Assembly: GCA_038848185.1 (NCBI GenBank)
Contig: JAWCNV010000006.1
Span: 1 to 64,000, forward strand
Direction: 5' to 3'
DNA: 64,000 nt
Source of the DNA: JAAOZP01 sp038848185
GTDB taxonomy: Archaea > Thermoproteota > EX4484-205 > JAAOZP01
Of this stretch, positions 44,201 through 52,516 are shown in pieces. The position numbers and the translations under genes were made by a program. Position 1 is the first letter of the stretch, and each line of letters opens with the position of its first letter. The notes beneath the pieces were generated by a model that was given only the letters and a program-made list of their open reading frames with translations, had not been told where the DNA came from and ran no database searches.

Positions 44201-45040
44201 GGCGAGATGCCTGTTGAAGGCTTTTACCATAAGGAGTGGCAGACACTTCCCTGGCAGGAGCTCCAGCAGGAGGTAAAAAGGTTCGGAGTAAGGAATGCTG
44301 AAGTAACAACTATCGCGCCAACAGGCTCAATCTCGATGCTGGCAGACGTTTCCTCCGGTATAGAGCCTCAGTTCGCCCTCATATATGAGAAGAGGGTTAG
44401 CATGGGAACATTCTACTATGTTGACGCAGAGTTTGAGAAGACTCTTAATGAGAACGGGCTTTACGAGGAGAAGATGCTTAAACTGATTTCAGATAACGGC
44501 GGGTCGCTAGTAGGGCTTGACCCTATTCCAAGGGAATTAGCTGATGTTTTCCTAGTTGCCTACGACATACCTTGGTGGGACCATGTTAGGGCACAGGCAG
44601 AGTTTACGAAGTGGATCTGTGCCGCGGTGAGCAAGACGATAAATATGCCTAACTGGGTTACTGTTGAAGATGTTGAGAAGGCCTTTATGCTGGCGCATGC
44701 TATGGGGGTTAAAGGCGTAACGATCTACCGGGATGGGTCTCTTCCTACGCAAGTTCTTGTTACACCGTCCTCTAAACTCGGGAGATACGTGAAGACCTTC
44801 AACAACTCGACTATTAAGATGGCGGAGTCTCTAGGAATAGAGATAAAGGTATATGCGGGGGAAATTACAAATCCTCCTTCCGGAAAGATGATGCCGGAGA
44901 AGCCTGTTCTGATTCTTGAAAGAAACACTGCTCCAAGCAGCTACACGGAGTGTCCGAATTGCGGCAGTAAGCGTCTTACTAGGGAGGGGGGGTGTCTTCA
45001 CTGTCTCGACTGCGGGTGGAGCATATGTCCTGTGGCTTAG
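41237..45040 (+). CDS. nrdJ: Class II (adenosylcobalamin-dependent) ribonucleotide reductase with an intein
   Basis: 1267 residues as encoded, 872 after removal of a 395-residue intein. It reduces ribonucleotides for DNA synthesis. An N-terminal ATP-cone (KRDGRIVDFDPVRIRNAV) is followed by the ten-stranded barrel with SACFVLDIEDN, KSGGGVGINYSKLR and ATTIAPTGSIS-like TTIAPTGSIS. The C-terminal zinc ribbon (CPNCGSKR, CLHCLDCGW) carries the redox cysteines. The intein interrupts the NPCGE motif exactly before the radical cysteine. The downstream cobalamin adenosyltransferase supplies its cofactor. Confidence 0.95.
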   Translation: MEKRKVVKRDGRIVDFDPVRIRNAVMKAMLSVKQYDEETLEKVVSYVLGFLNERYEQGVTPHVEDIQDLVEFTLVKFDLYDVAKAYILYRKERERIREEKKALLQKDFIDEVDKEFSVNAIRLMASRYLLKDEEGKLAETPKQMFQRVAMAIVIPDILHDPKVFLKDGGLPVSPREEFNAESYANRFGLGKNGDGYTVTWNSHHLERMKTLYDELNSHGEMKVSWSDFLRMLGSGEFENYYNDFKEYYDLMVSKRFMPNSPTLFNAGTRLGQLSACFVLDIEDNIESIMNAATQAAIIFKSGGGVGINYSKLRPAGDIVSSTSGVASGPVSFMRIIDTVTDVVKQGGKRRGANMGILEVNHPDIETFITAKSERGRLENFNISVIVGEDFWDYLDKDAPYPLVNPRDGRTWKTVQAKEVLRKMSEMAWRTGDPGVIFLDNINRRNMLAKHKGPIRSTNPCVSGDTRILTPDGWIRADELFHKARLSGQVKAVAIDEDLLGDGGEPQAYRTKLVTIEGEEVVYRTVHGEELNLPVPREAEAWVWHVGKKPGLVVRTEEGYELTVTYDHKLLTQEGWKKAKDLAPGDKVLASRLHPWFLEYVYKGSYNLDEDVSFVLGWLVGDGSFNKHYIAWFFNEDDKAAEECIRRGIEKIGGNPLSHTYVISKSEHKIQYNKDSTVYKNMMNLMGSLMEKSRNRRFPEVIWKLSPRSLAFFLKGLFTADGYVDNDRAVRLTSASLQILKEAQLLLTIFGIASRIYERPYEGEFHYVTKDGEERSYTASSYYELVINGYSRRIFKELIGFENISKLEKLSLKKTKRDSLLVTVSSLEDVGRVDFYDFTVPAYHKYIGNGFINHNCGEEPLYPYESCNLGSINLYAFVKRNGKETYFDWEEYCNTIRIALRFLDNVIDVNRFPIPEIERETKQTRKVGLGVMGLADMLFALRIPYNSEEGFKMMNMVAEHLTFYAIRESCRLSKERGPFPLYPDSSYPDGEMPVEGFYHKEWQTLPWQELQQEVKRFGVRNAEVTTIAPTGSISMLADVSSGIEPQFALIYEKRVSMGTFYYVDAEFEKTLNENGLYEEKMLKLISDNGGSLVGLDPIPRELADVFLVAYDIPWWDHVRAQAEFTKWICAAVSKTINMPNWVTVEDVEKAFMLAHAMGVKGVTIYRDGSLPTQVLVTPSSKLGRYVKTFNNSTIKMAESLGIEIKVYAGEITNPPSGKMMPEKPVLILERNTAPSSYTECPNCGSKRLTREGGCLHCLDCGWSICPVA
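42614..43798 (+). other. Intein with LAGLIDADG homing endonuclease inside the ribonucleotide reductase
   Basis: 395 residues (460-854 of the precursor). It begins CVSGDTRILTPDGW (Cys1), has the B-block TYDHKLLT, and ends GNGFINHN followed by Cys+1. Two LAGLIDADG helices are seen: VLGWLVGDGSF and FLKGLFTADGY. It therefore probably encodes an active homing endonuclease. Splicing restores the catalytic NPCGE sequence. Confidence 0.93.
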
Positions 45041-45053
45041 GAGGATGAGTTGA

Positions 45054-45563
45054 ATGGGTAAAGTTTTCCTCTATACAGGAACCGGCGCGGGTAAGACTAC
45101 TAACGCTATAGGCTTGGCGATTAGAGCGGTTGGTCACGGGCTTAAGGTTGTGATAATACAGTTCATGAAGGGTTGGAGGAACACTGGGGAATACCTGATA
45201 GCTGAACGCTTACAGCCTGAGTATGAGATTCATCTCGCCGGGGGAGAAGGATGGGTTGACCTTAGAAACCCTTCTGAGGAGGATAGGGAGATGGCGAGAA
45301 GAGGACTTTCCCTAGCTAGAGAAAAACTCAAGGAGAAGCCTGCTCTACTAGTGTTGGATGAGATTGCCCTAGCAGCATTCATAGGGCTTGTGCCTGTCGG
45401 AGAAGTATTGAATCTTTTAGACGAGCTTCCGGAGGAGACGGATGTGGTTTTAACAGGCAGATACACGCCCCCAGAACTGGTTAATAGAGCTGATTTCGTG
45501 AACCTAGTGGTTGAGGCGAAAAGCCACAAGGAAATGTACACGAAAATAGGCATAACTCATTAA
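45054..45563 (+). CDS. cobO: Cob(I)yrinic acid a,c-diamide adenosyltransferase
   Basis: 169 residues. The CobA/CobO/BtuR family makes adenosylcobalamin from reduced corrinoid and ATP. P-loop GTGAGKTT at 9-16, then GLKVVIIQFMKGW and the Walker B-like LLVLDEIALA. It starts 13 bases after the class II reductase gene, whose radical chemistry needs this cofactor, so the pair is a functional operon. Confidence 0.93.
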   Translation: MGKVFLYTGTGAGKTTNAIGLAIRAVGHGLKVVIIQFMKGWRNTGEYLIAERLQPEYEIHLAGGEGWVDLRNPSEEDREMARRGLSLAREKLKEKPALLVLDEIALAAFIGLVPVGEVLNLLDELPEETDVVLTGRYTPPELVNRADFVNLVVEAKSHKEMYTKIGITH

Positions 45564-46252
45564 TAAAAGCACTTAGCAAAGTTCTGCTGAAGAAGTAATT
45601 CTCCTAAGACAATTCAACTATTTTAAACAAGCGGAAAACCCAGCTAATGTGATTTCTATGACACACAGGCTCATCTAAGCCTAGGAACAGGTTTACTGGT
45701 TGTAATATCCCGAACCATTATGGTTTTGGAGGAACCAGCCTTCCCCATTAATCTTGCATGCCATAGTTTTGAGAAACACGGCGTGTTTCAAACAGTTTCC
45801 TCCAAGAGCCGATTGATTCGAAGCCTCTCTAAGTTTCAACCTGTTTTTTAAACGGGTTAAAAAAATGCTTTAGAAATGACAATACTGTTAGAAGAGTCTT
45901 CTGAAGATTAACTGTTTCGATGCAAAGGGGTTTAGAAGAATCCTCCAGTTATGGTTGAGAAACAGCTTTCTAAGGACTATTTGGAGAGTTACTCTCCTGA
46001 AAGATGTGTTTTTTCAAGATAATCAGGTTAGAAAACTTTTTCCAGTTTCTCCTAGCCTGTTTAAAGCTGTTGAAGAAGTAAAATGGTTCATATCACTGTT
46101 TAAAGCATTGGTACTAGTTAAGAACATGAATTGGCATTCTAAAGAGGAATTGTTGAAAAGCTTCGTTGAATAACGGGAAAGAACCATGATTCATTTAGTA
46201 AAATAGATTTAATTATAAGAGAACTTTTATATTTAGCCTTAATTTTAGTAAC
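45564..46252. other. Long intergenic stretch with nested inverted repeats; no convincing gene
   Basis: Inverted repeats are nested: TTGGAGGAA (45726-45734) pairs with TTCCTCCAA (45797-45805), and inside it AAACAC-GGC-GTGTTT (45774-45788) forms a tight stem. A structured RNA is possible. A 72-residue plus frame (45955-46173) is open but has a basic, unrecognised sequence and weak start; it may be a remnant. A TATA box (TTTTATATTT) near 46225-46234 serves the next gene. Confidence 0.35.
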
Positions 46253-47326
46253 TTGCTGAAAACGAGAAGAGCAAGCTGCATGCTGGTTGAGGAGAAGGAG
46301 CCCGTTACCATAGGTGTGGAGATAGAGTGCTACACAATTTTAACCGACGAGAAAAGAATATCGAGAAGCGTCCTGCTTCCAAGAGAAAAATCTTCGGAAG
46401 ACGGGGAAAGATTTACTATTGATAAAAGCATAGGCTCAGAATACGTTACTAAGCCTTTTGAAAGCATAGAGGAAGCATTATATGCCATAGAGAGAGGTCT
46501 GGGGAAATATGCTGATCCATCTAAAAACTATAATGCTCTTCCGCTTCCAATAGGAGGATGGAACGACAGGTTTGCAGGAGCACATTTCCACATCGGTTTT
46601 AAAGAGAAAGGATTAAGGAAAGAAGAAGCGTTGAGCCTAGCAAACTATATTCACGACCATATTCCTCTCCTAATAGCGGTTTCCTCCAATTCACCGGTTT
46701 GGAGGAGAAGGATAACGGGATACTCATCTAACAGGATGCTGCGCGTGGGAGGAGAGTACTGCATACCTGTTGCTAAAGGCGGGTTGAACCAGAATCACTA
46801 TAGGGAGATGAATCTTAACCCTGAGAACAAGCATAAGCCCTCTACGCTTGAAATAAGGGTTTGTGATAGCAATATTCCTCCGTATGTTTGTACTGTGATA
46901 ACTATACTGAGGATTCTGGCTTCAGCTTGGAGGAATGGGGAGAAACCTTGTAACAGCTTGACGCATGAAGCTTATCTTCAGTCTAGGGTTGAGGCGGCTC
47001 AGAGAGGGGTTAACGCAACACTCTACTGGAATGAGAAACCGGTTACGGTAGGCGAATACCTGAGGCTCTTAACCCTGAGTTATGAGGACGAGGCCAGCAT
47101 ATTAGACCCTCCTAGGAGTGTTGTTGAAGTCTTAAGCCTCTTGGAGAAAGGGTGGAATAACGCCGAGGCTATTAGGCATGCTGCAATAGAGTCTCGCATA
47201 AGGCTTGGAAGAGGTTGGGAGAAGGATATGGTTGTTAAACTGGCTTCCGCTATGGGAACTCTGTTGAACGGAGGTTCGCTTAAAAACTATCATAGGTCCC
47301 TAGGATTAGAAAGCCTCCCTGATTAA
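46253..47326 (+). CDS. Glutamate-cysteine ligase-like (GCS2 family) protein
   Basis: 357 residues from TTG 46253, which would be leaderless; an ATG at 46280 is the alternative. Carboxylate-amine ligase fold motifs are TIGVEIECY, AGAHFHIGF and LEIRVCD. Family members join glutamate to cysteine or other amines using ATP. In archaea such genes often have unknown substrates. It stands alone before the ligase gene. Confidence 0.75.
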   Translation: MLKTRRASCMLVEEKEPVTIGVEIECYTILTDEKRISRSVLLPREKSSEDGERFTIDKSIGSEYVTKPFESIEEALYAIERGLGKYADPSKNYNALPLPIGGWNDRFAGAHFHIGFKEKGLRKEEALSLANYIHDHIPLLIAVSSNSPVWRRRITGYSSNRMLRVGGEYCIPVAKGGLNQNHYREMNLNPENKHKPSTLEIRVCDSNIPPYVCTVITILRILASAWRNGEKPCNSLTHEAYLQSRVEAAQRGVNATLYWNEKPVTVGEYLRLLTLSYEDEASILDPPRSVVEVLSLLEKGWNNAEAIRHAAIESRIRLGRGWEKDMVVKLASAMGTLLNGGSLKNYHRSLGLESLPD

Positions 47327-47406
47327 CCAGTATTTTTCTAAACGTAAGAATACAATAGGTTTATAGTTTTCAAACGCATGTCTTTTTCAAGAGCCTGAAC
47401 GGGAAA

Positions 47407-49014
47407 ATGGGAGAAAGCAACGATACGCTGTTCGTCGAGCTTGCGGAGCTTTGCGAGAGTCTTTCTAAGACAACCAAAAGGCTGGAGAAGGTTAGGCTAA
47501 TAGGGGAATTTCTGAAGAGGCTGAGAAAAGAGGAGATAGCTCCGGCAGCGCTTCTGATAGTTGGAGAAATATTCCCGGAAGCCTCCTCCAAGACTCTCGA
47601 AATAGGTTACGCCACTATAAGCAGGATCTTTGAAACCCGTTCTCAGAAAACGCTTTTCGAGAAACCCTTGACAATTCTAAACGTTGCAGAGTATTTCGAG
47701 AAGATTGCAAGGGCCTCTGGCTCAGGGTCTAGGGAGAATAAGGATCTTCTCCTCAGGTCGATGCTTGAAAGAGCTTCAGAGCTTGAGGCCAAGTATATTG
47801 TGAAGAATATTTTCGGAGAGATGCAACATGGGGTTGGGGAGGGAATTATGCTGGAGGCGATTGCGAAAGCCTCTGACACCGGTCTGGAACTCGTGAGGAG
47901 AGCCCTAATGTTCTCAGGTAATCTTGGAAGGGTTGCGGAGGTTGCTTTAACTTCTGGCGAAGAGGGCTTGAGGAGAATCGGGCTGACTCTTTTCAACCCA
48001 GTGAAACCGATGCTTGCACAGATGGCTTACAGCGTTAATGAGGTTTTCGAATATCATAAAAATGTTGCGTTCGAATACAAGTTTGACGGGGCGAGAGTGC
48101 AAATTCATAAGAAGGAGACCCAGGTTAGGATTTTCAGCAGACGTTTAACAGATGTCACTGTAAGTATTCCTGAGATAGTTAGCGAGGCTGCTAACGGGAT
48201 TAATGCTGATGAGGCTGTGCTTGACGGTGAGGTTATAGCAATTGGTACTGACGGGAAACCCTTGCCCTTCCAGGATTTGATGAGGAGATTCACGAAGGTT
48301 AGGAATGTGGAGGAGGAGATGAAGAGGATTCCACTTAAACTCTACTTGTTTGACGTGATGTATTTGAATGGTGTGCAGCTTATAGATGAGCCCTATGTTA
48401 AGAGGTGGAGCAGACTTGAGGAAATTGCAAGAGGTGTGAACCTGGCTCCCAGAATAGTTACTTCAAGCGTGAGAGAAGCTGAAAGGTTCATGGAGAAGGC
48501 TGTGACTGAGGGGCATGAGGGGGTTGTTGCAAAAGCCCTTGACAGCCCCTACATACCTGGCACAAGGGGAAGACTATGGTTTAAGCTGAAGACTGCTGAC
48601 TATCTTGACCTTGTTATTGTAGGGGCTCAATGGGGTTACGGTAGGAGGACAGGGTGGCTGAGCGACTATTTTCTCGCCGCTTTAGACGATGAGACAGGCA
48701 GCTACGAGATAATCGGCAAGACTTTCAAGGGTTTAACTGACGAGGAGTTTAAGCAAATGACGAAAAGACTTCTGGAGCTGAAGACAGGGAAGGAGGAGAA
48801 TACTGTTTGGGTTAAGCCGGAGATAGTTGTTGAAGTGGCTTACAGCGAGATTCAGAGAAGCCCAAGATACAGGTCTGGTTTCGCACTCAGGTTTGCGAGA
48901 ATAACTAGGATAAGGAGCGATAAGAACCCGTCTGAAGCAGACACGTTGAAGAGAGTTAGGGAGCTTTACGAGAGACAGCATGAGAGAAAGGGGATTTTGA
49001 AAAACGGTTTTTAA
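47407..49014 (+). CDS. lig: ATP-dependent DNA ligase
   Basis: 535 residues, slightly shorter than most archaeal replicative ligases. N-terminal DNA-binding domain (1-200), then the adenylation domain with Lys225 in the motif EYKFDGARV, DGEV, EGVVAK and the WFKLK-containing motif V, and the C-terminal OB domain. It seals Okazaki fragments and repair nicks. Complete, with no sign of truncation. Confidence 0.96.
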   Translation: MGESNDTLFVELAELCESLSKTTKRLEKVRLIGEFLKRLRKEEIAPAALLIVGEIFPEASSKTLEIGYATISRIFETRSQKTLFEKPLTILNVAEYFEKIARASGSGSRENKDLLLRSMLERASELEAKYIVKNIFGEMQHGVGEGIMLEAIAKASDTGLELVRRALMFSGNLGRVAEVALTSGEEGLRRIGLTLFNPVKPMLAQMAYSVNEVFEYHKNVAFEYKFDGARVQIHKKETQVRIFSRRLTDVTVSIPEIVSEAANGINADEAVLDGEVIAIGTDGKPLPFQDLMRRFTKVRNVEEEMKRIPLKLYLFDVMYLNGVQLIDEPYVKRWSRLEEIARGVNLAPRIVTSSVREAERFMEKAVTEGHEGVVAKALDSPYIPGTRGRLWFKLKTADYLDLVIVGAQWGYGRRTGWLSDYFLAALDDETGSYEIIGKTFKGLTDEEFKQMTKRLLELKTGKEENTVWVKPEIVVEVAYSEIQRSPRYRSGFALRFARITRIRSDKNPSEADTLKRVRELYERQHERKGILKNGF

Positions 49015-49040
49015 GAAGGGTTGAATGCTTAGATGCGCTT

Positions 49041-49559
49041 TTAGGGTTTCTCGATCACGGTTCTCGTTATTATCTCAATTCTAGTCACTTTACCCTTTTC
49101 AACATCAACCCATACAAATGCTATTCCCGAGGTATTTTTGCGCAGCATGAGGACAGCGCCCTTAGCTTTTGTCACAACGCTTCCATCCCCCTCGATGGTG
49201 GTTGAGATGACGGGTTTGACGCAAGTAATGTTATAACCCTCGGAAAGCAAATTCTGCACATCCTGATCACTCTTAGCTATGTTGGCAACATTTTCCTTAA
49301 ACTCTTCGCTGACCTCTATGGAGCCAAGCCCCCGCCTGAAACGGTTGCAATACGGGTTTATCTGAGCAGATTTGTTAAAGTTCTGGCTCCAGCCTCGTCT
49401 GAAAAAGACCAGTGGTCCGCGGCTTGGTTGCCCATAGCCGAATTCTTTTGGAGAAGCGTCTGTTTGCGCGATAACGCTCATTAAGCTAGCGTATATAATC
49501 AAGATGCTTATTGACAGGAGAGAGGCAAGTAGCACTACCTTAAGAGGCTTGCTCATCAT
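49041..49559 (-). CDS. Small secreted protein under the TACTA-N7-TAGTA operator
   Basis: The listed frame opens at 49679, but that start would lie upstream of its own promoter. ATG at 49559 (or 49556) follows a TATA box (ATTTATAT, 49587-49594) and the operator (49565-49581). About 172 residues: a signal peptide or anchor (KVVLLASLLSISILI), then an exported domain with four basic and aromatic patches and a beta-rich C-terminal half. It resembles small periplasmic-type stress proteins but no family is recognised. Divergent from an acetyltransferase gene that shares the same TATA region. Confidence 0.6.
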   Translation of the reverse strand: MMSKPLKVVLLASLLSISILIIYASLMSVIAQTDASPKEFGYGQPSRGPLVFFRRGWSQNFNKSAQINPYCNRFRRGLGSIEVSEEFKENVANIAKSDQDVQNLLSEGYNITCVKPVISTTIEGDGSVVTKAKGAVLMLRKNTSGIAFVWVDVEKGKVTRIEIITRTVIEKP

Positions 49560-49564
49560 TTTGC

Positions 49565-49581
49565 TACTACTATCAGTAGTA
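49565..49581. promoter_or_regulatory. BlaI-type operator 1 (TACTA-N7-TAGTA)
   Basis: TACTA at 49565-49569 and TAGTA at 49577-49581. The dyad extends to 8-base perfect arms (CTACTACT-ATC-AGTAGTAG). It lies between the TATA box and the start codon of the small secreted protein, a position suited to repression. Confidence 0.65.
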
Positions 49582-49620
49582 GGTGCTATATAAATTTTTC
49601 TTAGCCGGTGTAAAATAACT

Positions 49621-50577
49621 ATGGCAATGGCGGTGATAATTTTTCCTGAAAAGTCAGAAGTTTTAAATAGGCTAATCAAATGGTTTCAAAACAATAGATT
49701 GGAAATCATTGTTAAAGAGAGTCTAGATCTAGATAAAGTCACTAGTCTGTTTGAGCGGCATAAGGACATCCCGTTCACATATTTGACGAATATTCCGCTT
49801 GTGGAAATGCTCAGCCGGCTGGAATCCTTCAAAATATTTGTGGCGGAGGTTAATGGTGAAACAGTTGGCTGCATCCATTCCCTAAACTACATTTATGATT
49901 GTGGATATATCGGGGGTCTCCTCATCCACAGGGATTTCAGAAGAATGGGTGTGGGCAGTAAACTGCTGAAGACAGCCTTAGATAGTCTGAATACAAGACA
50001 CGTTTACCTTTTCGCAGAGGAGAAGAATACTATGGCAATAAGGTTCTTCGAGAAGACAGGCTTCAGAAAACTCTATAGAAGGCTCTTCTGCATTACTTCA
50101 ACCCCACTGGATGAAGCTTTCAGAGGAGACTTACGCATAACGAGTGATGTTGAATGGACGGATTTAAAGGAGGCTGTTGGCTTCCGGGAGAGGAAAGGGG
50201 TCGTCAACTTTGGCTACTACCCGGTTAAGATAACTAGAAGCGTGTTCGAAGATTTGAAGACTAGCGGTAAAGTCTTGAGATGCGGCGGCGTCATAGCGAT
50301 AGTTGAGAATTCGCGTGGATTAATAATTGGAGAACACCTTTACAGTTTTAACGACAACATAGTTAAGCATTTACGCGATGTTAATGCGTCGATAAGCATT
50401 GTTGAATTAAACCCTTTCTATACGAAGCCTAAGCCATCAGACTTAGTTAAGCTGGTGAACCATCTGGTATCGGTTGGAGAAGTACATGTTAAAACCTATG
50501 ATGGAGACCCTGTAGTCAGTAAACTGCCTCTAACAAGTAGAATTGGAGCGTTAACAATGGAGTATAAAAAAGTATAG
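49621..50577 (+). CDS. GNAT-family N-acetyltransferase
   Basis: 318 residues. The N-terminal half is a GNAT acetyltransferase domain with the acetyl-CoA loop IHRDFRRMGVGSKLL followed by AIRFFEKTGFRKLYRR. The C-terminal 150 residues are a second, unassigned domain, perhaps a degenerate acetyltransferase repeat. The substrate is unknown. Near-leaderless start about 30 bases from a TATA box shared with the divergent operator-controlled gene, so it may respond to the same repressor. Confidence 0.8.
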   Translation: MAMAVIIFPEKSEVLNRLIKWFQNNRLEIIVKESLDLDKVTSLFERHKDIPFTYLTNIPLVEMLSRLESFKIFVAEVNGETVGCIHSLNYIYDCGYIGGLLIHRDFRRMGVGSKLLKTALDSLNTRHVYLFAEEKNTMAIRFFEKTGFRKLYRRLFCITSTPLDEAFRGDLRITSDVEWTDLKEAVGFRERKGVVNFGYYPVKITRSVFEDLKTSGKVLRCGGVIAIVENSRGLIIGEHLYSFNDNIVKHLRDVNASISIVELNPFYTKPKPSDLVKLVNHLVSVGEVHVKTYDGDPVVSKLPLTSRIGALTMEYKKV

Positions 50578-50617
50578 GAACGCCTAGTAAAGGGCTTATT
50601 TGAAAGAAAGAATTTGT

Positions 50618-51562
50618 CTATTTTTCCTGTCTTCTCGTAAACACCATGTAGGAGGCCACTAGGAAAACTATTGGGAAGACTATGAGTACTACGATATCTA
50701 TTAAGCGTGTTGAGAACACTGTAAGAATGTTGACTACTCTCCTCCCCTGTCCGAATTCAATGGGGCCGGCGGCAAAGCCGAAAAGCGAGTTAGTTATCTG
50801 ATTATAATGGTAGTTTATTGATAGCATCTGTATTGTACTAGAAATTTCTGAAACTTTTCTTTGATAGTTAATAAATTCTTGAGTAAACTGCTGTGGAAAA
50901 CTGGCGTTACCATATATGATGATTTGAGGGCCTGTTGGGGGTTGACCTAAGAGAGCAACCGCAATAAGAATGCTTATTATGGGCAGTATGAATGTGAAGA
51001 AAATCCAGACGCCTATACCAATTATGAACGAGTGGCTAGACTTATTTGATAAGGTTGAGACGAAGAGTGAAAAAGCATAGTAGGCAAAAGAGAGAACTAT
51101 TGAAAAAACGATGAAGATACCGACCCTTGCAATATCATCAAGTGTCACGGCAATGTTATGTAGCAATATTGATACTGATACTGATGCTAATGAGGACACT
51201 GTTATGATTAAACCTATTACGGCGAGTGCTGATATTATCTTCCCGTTGATCACATCCTCCCTGTATATTGGTCTTGAAAGCAGAATCCTAAGGGTTCCGC
51301 GCTCCCTCTCTCCTGATACGGCGTCAAAGGCCAAGGCTATGCCGAGTAGTGGAACCATGTATGCTGTTGCTGAAGCTATTGTTGAAGCTATCTGGATCAT
51401 CGGTCTCATTGCTTGCTGAGCACCCATTTGGAAGCCGAAGGATGTTGAATATGTACTGGCTATTGAAAACAGCAGGAATATGCCTGTAATCAGCCAGAGC
51501 CTCTTACTGGTTACAGCGTCAGTAAATTCTTTACGTGCAATCGGGAAAGCATTCTTCATCAT
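50618..51562 (-). CDS. ABC-2 type transporter permease
   Basis: 314 residues with six transmembrane helices. The cytoplasmic loop DAVSGERERGTLRILLSRPIYR after helix two is the hallmark of ABC-2 permeases that work with NatA-like ATPases. A large extracellular loop lies between helices five and six. It overlaps the ATPase gene by 4 bases. Third gene of the operon headed by the NEW3-type secreted protein. Confidence 0.88.
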   Translation of the reverse strand: MMKNAFPIARKEFTDAVTSKRLWLITGIFLLFSIASTYSTSFGFQMGAQQAMRPMIQIASTIASATAYMVPLLGIALAFDAVSGERERGTLRILLSRPIYREDVINGKIISALAVIGLIITVSSLASVSVSILLHNIAVTLDDIARVGIFIVFSIVLSFAYYAFSLFVSTLSNKSSHSFIIGIGVWIFFTFILPIISILIAVALLGQPPTGPQIIIYGNASFPQQFTQEFINYQRKVSEISSTIQMLSINYHYNQITNSLFGFAAGPIEFGQGRRVVNILTVFSTRLIDIVVLIVFPIVFLVASYMVFTRRQEK

Positions 51563-52512
51563 TTCTTATTCCCCTCCTGGTAGAACTGGTATATCTCCTC
51601 CCACGACGGTTCTACGGGCGTTAGTGATTCGACGATCTCCTTATATGGGCTCTTTGTTACCATCGAGAGGAGGTCTCTTCCTATATCGTTGTTCGAGGAA
51701 ACGGTTATTCTATCTTCACTTTGCGTTATCTCCCTCACCCCCGGCATAGACTTTATTTCCTGCAACGGGATTTCACTGCCAGGCTTAACGTGGAGCTCGT
51801 AACGGTAGCCTTTCGCTGCTTTAACGGGCCGGTATAATTCCTCTATGCTTCCCTGCGTCAAGATCCTTCCTTCACGTATCATCGCTGCGTGAGTGCACAC
51901 CATGCCCACCTCGTATAGGAGGTGTGTGGACATGAGGATTGTCTTACCCTCTTTGTTCATCTTTCTAACTAGGTTTCTGAATTCAGCAGCCCCTTCCGGG
52001 TCTATTCCGACTGTCGGCTCGTCGAATATCAGTAGCTCCGGATCCTTCAACAGGGCTTGCGCCACTCCCAGCCTCTGCTTCATGCCGCGGGAGAATGTTG
52101 AAACTTTGTCGCTAGCCCTATCTTTTAAACCGACTGTTTCGAGCGCTTCCAATGCTCTTTTCTTCCTCTGGTCGGAAGGTATTCCGTCGAGCGTAGCTAG
52201 GAAAGTTAAGTTCTCGAGGGCAGTCATATGGTCGTAGAAGCCGAAGCCTTCTGGAAGCAGGCTTACTCTCTTTCTTATCTCCACAGAGTCCTTAACAGTG
52301 TCTAAACCAAGTACTTTAGCACTGCCGCTTGTGGGAAGCAATAACCCTATGAGGATGGAGATTAAGGTCGTTTTTCCAGATCCGTTTGGACCGAATAAGC
52401 CGTAGGTGCTTGACTTAGGCACCTTCATGTTTACGCCGTTAAGCGCCTTAATTCCTGAATTCTCCTTACCGTATATTTTCACGAGGCTTTCAGTTTCTAT
52501 TGCTAGACTCAT
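51559..52512 (-). CDS. ABC transporter ATP-binding protein
   Basis: ATG 52512 is preferred over 52530; it leaves a 4-base gap after the preceding stop. Walker A GPNGSGKTT, Q-loop, signature FSRGMKQRLG, Walker B LLIFDEPTVGID and a His switch (STHLL) are all present. The C-terminal extension is typical of exporters of the NatA/CcmA type. Drives the adjacent permease; the cargo is unknown. Confidence 0.93.
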   Translation of the reverse strand: MSLAIETESLVKIYGKENSGIKALNGVNMKVPKSSTYGLFGPNGSGKTTLISILIGLLLPTSGSAKVLGLDTVKDSVEIRKRVSLLPEGFGFYDHMTALENLTFLATLDGIPSDQRKKRALEALETVGLKDRASDKVSTFSRGMKQRLGVAQALLKDPELLIFDEPTVGIDPEGAAEFRNLVRKMNKEGKTILMSTHLLYEVGMVCTHAAMIREGRILTQGSIEELYRPVKAAKGYRYELHVKPGSEIPLQEIKSMPGVREITQSEDRITVSSNNDIGRDLLSMVTKSPYKEIVESLTPVEPSWEEIYQFYQEGNKK

Positions 52513-52516
52513 TTTC

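Noticed and set aside
45955..46173. A 72-codon frame in the long spacer after cobO
   Set aside because: Unrecognised basic sequence, weak start context and overlap with a region lacking coding character. Noted only as a possible remnant.
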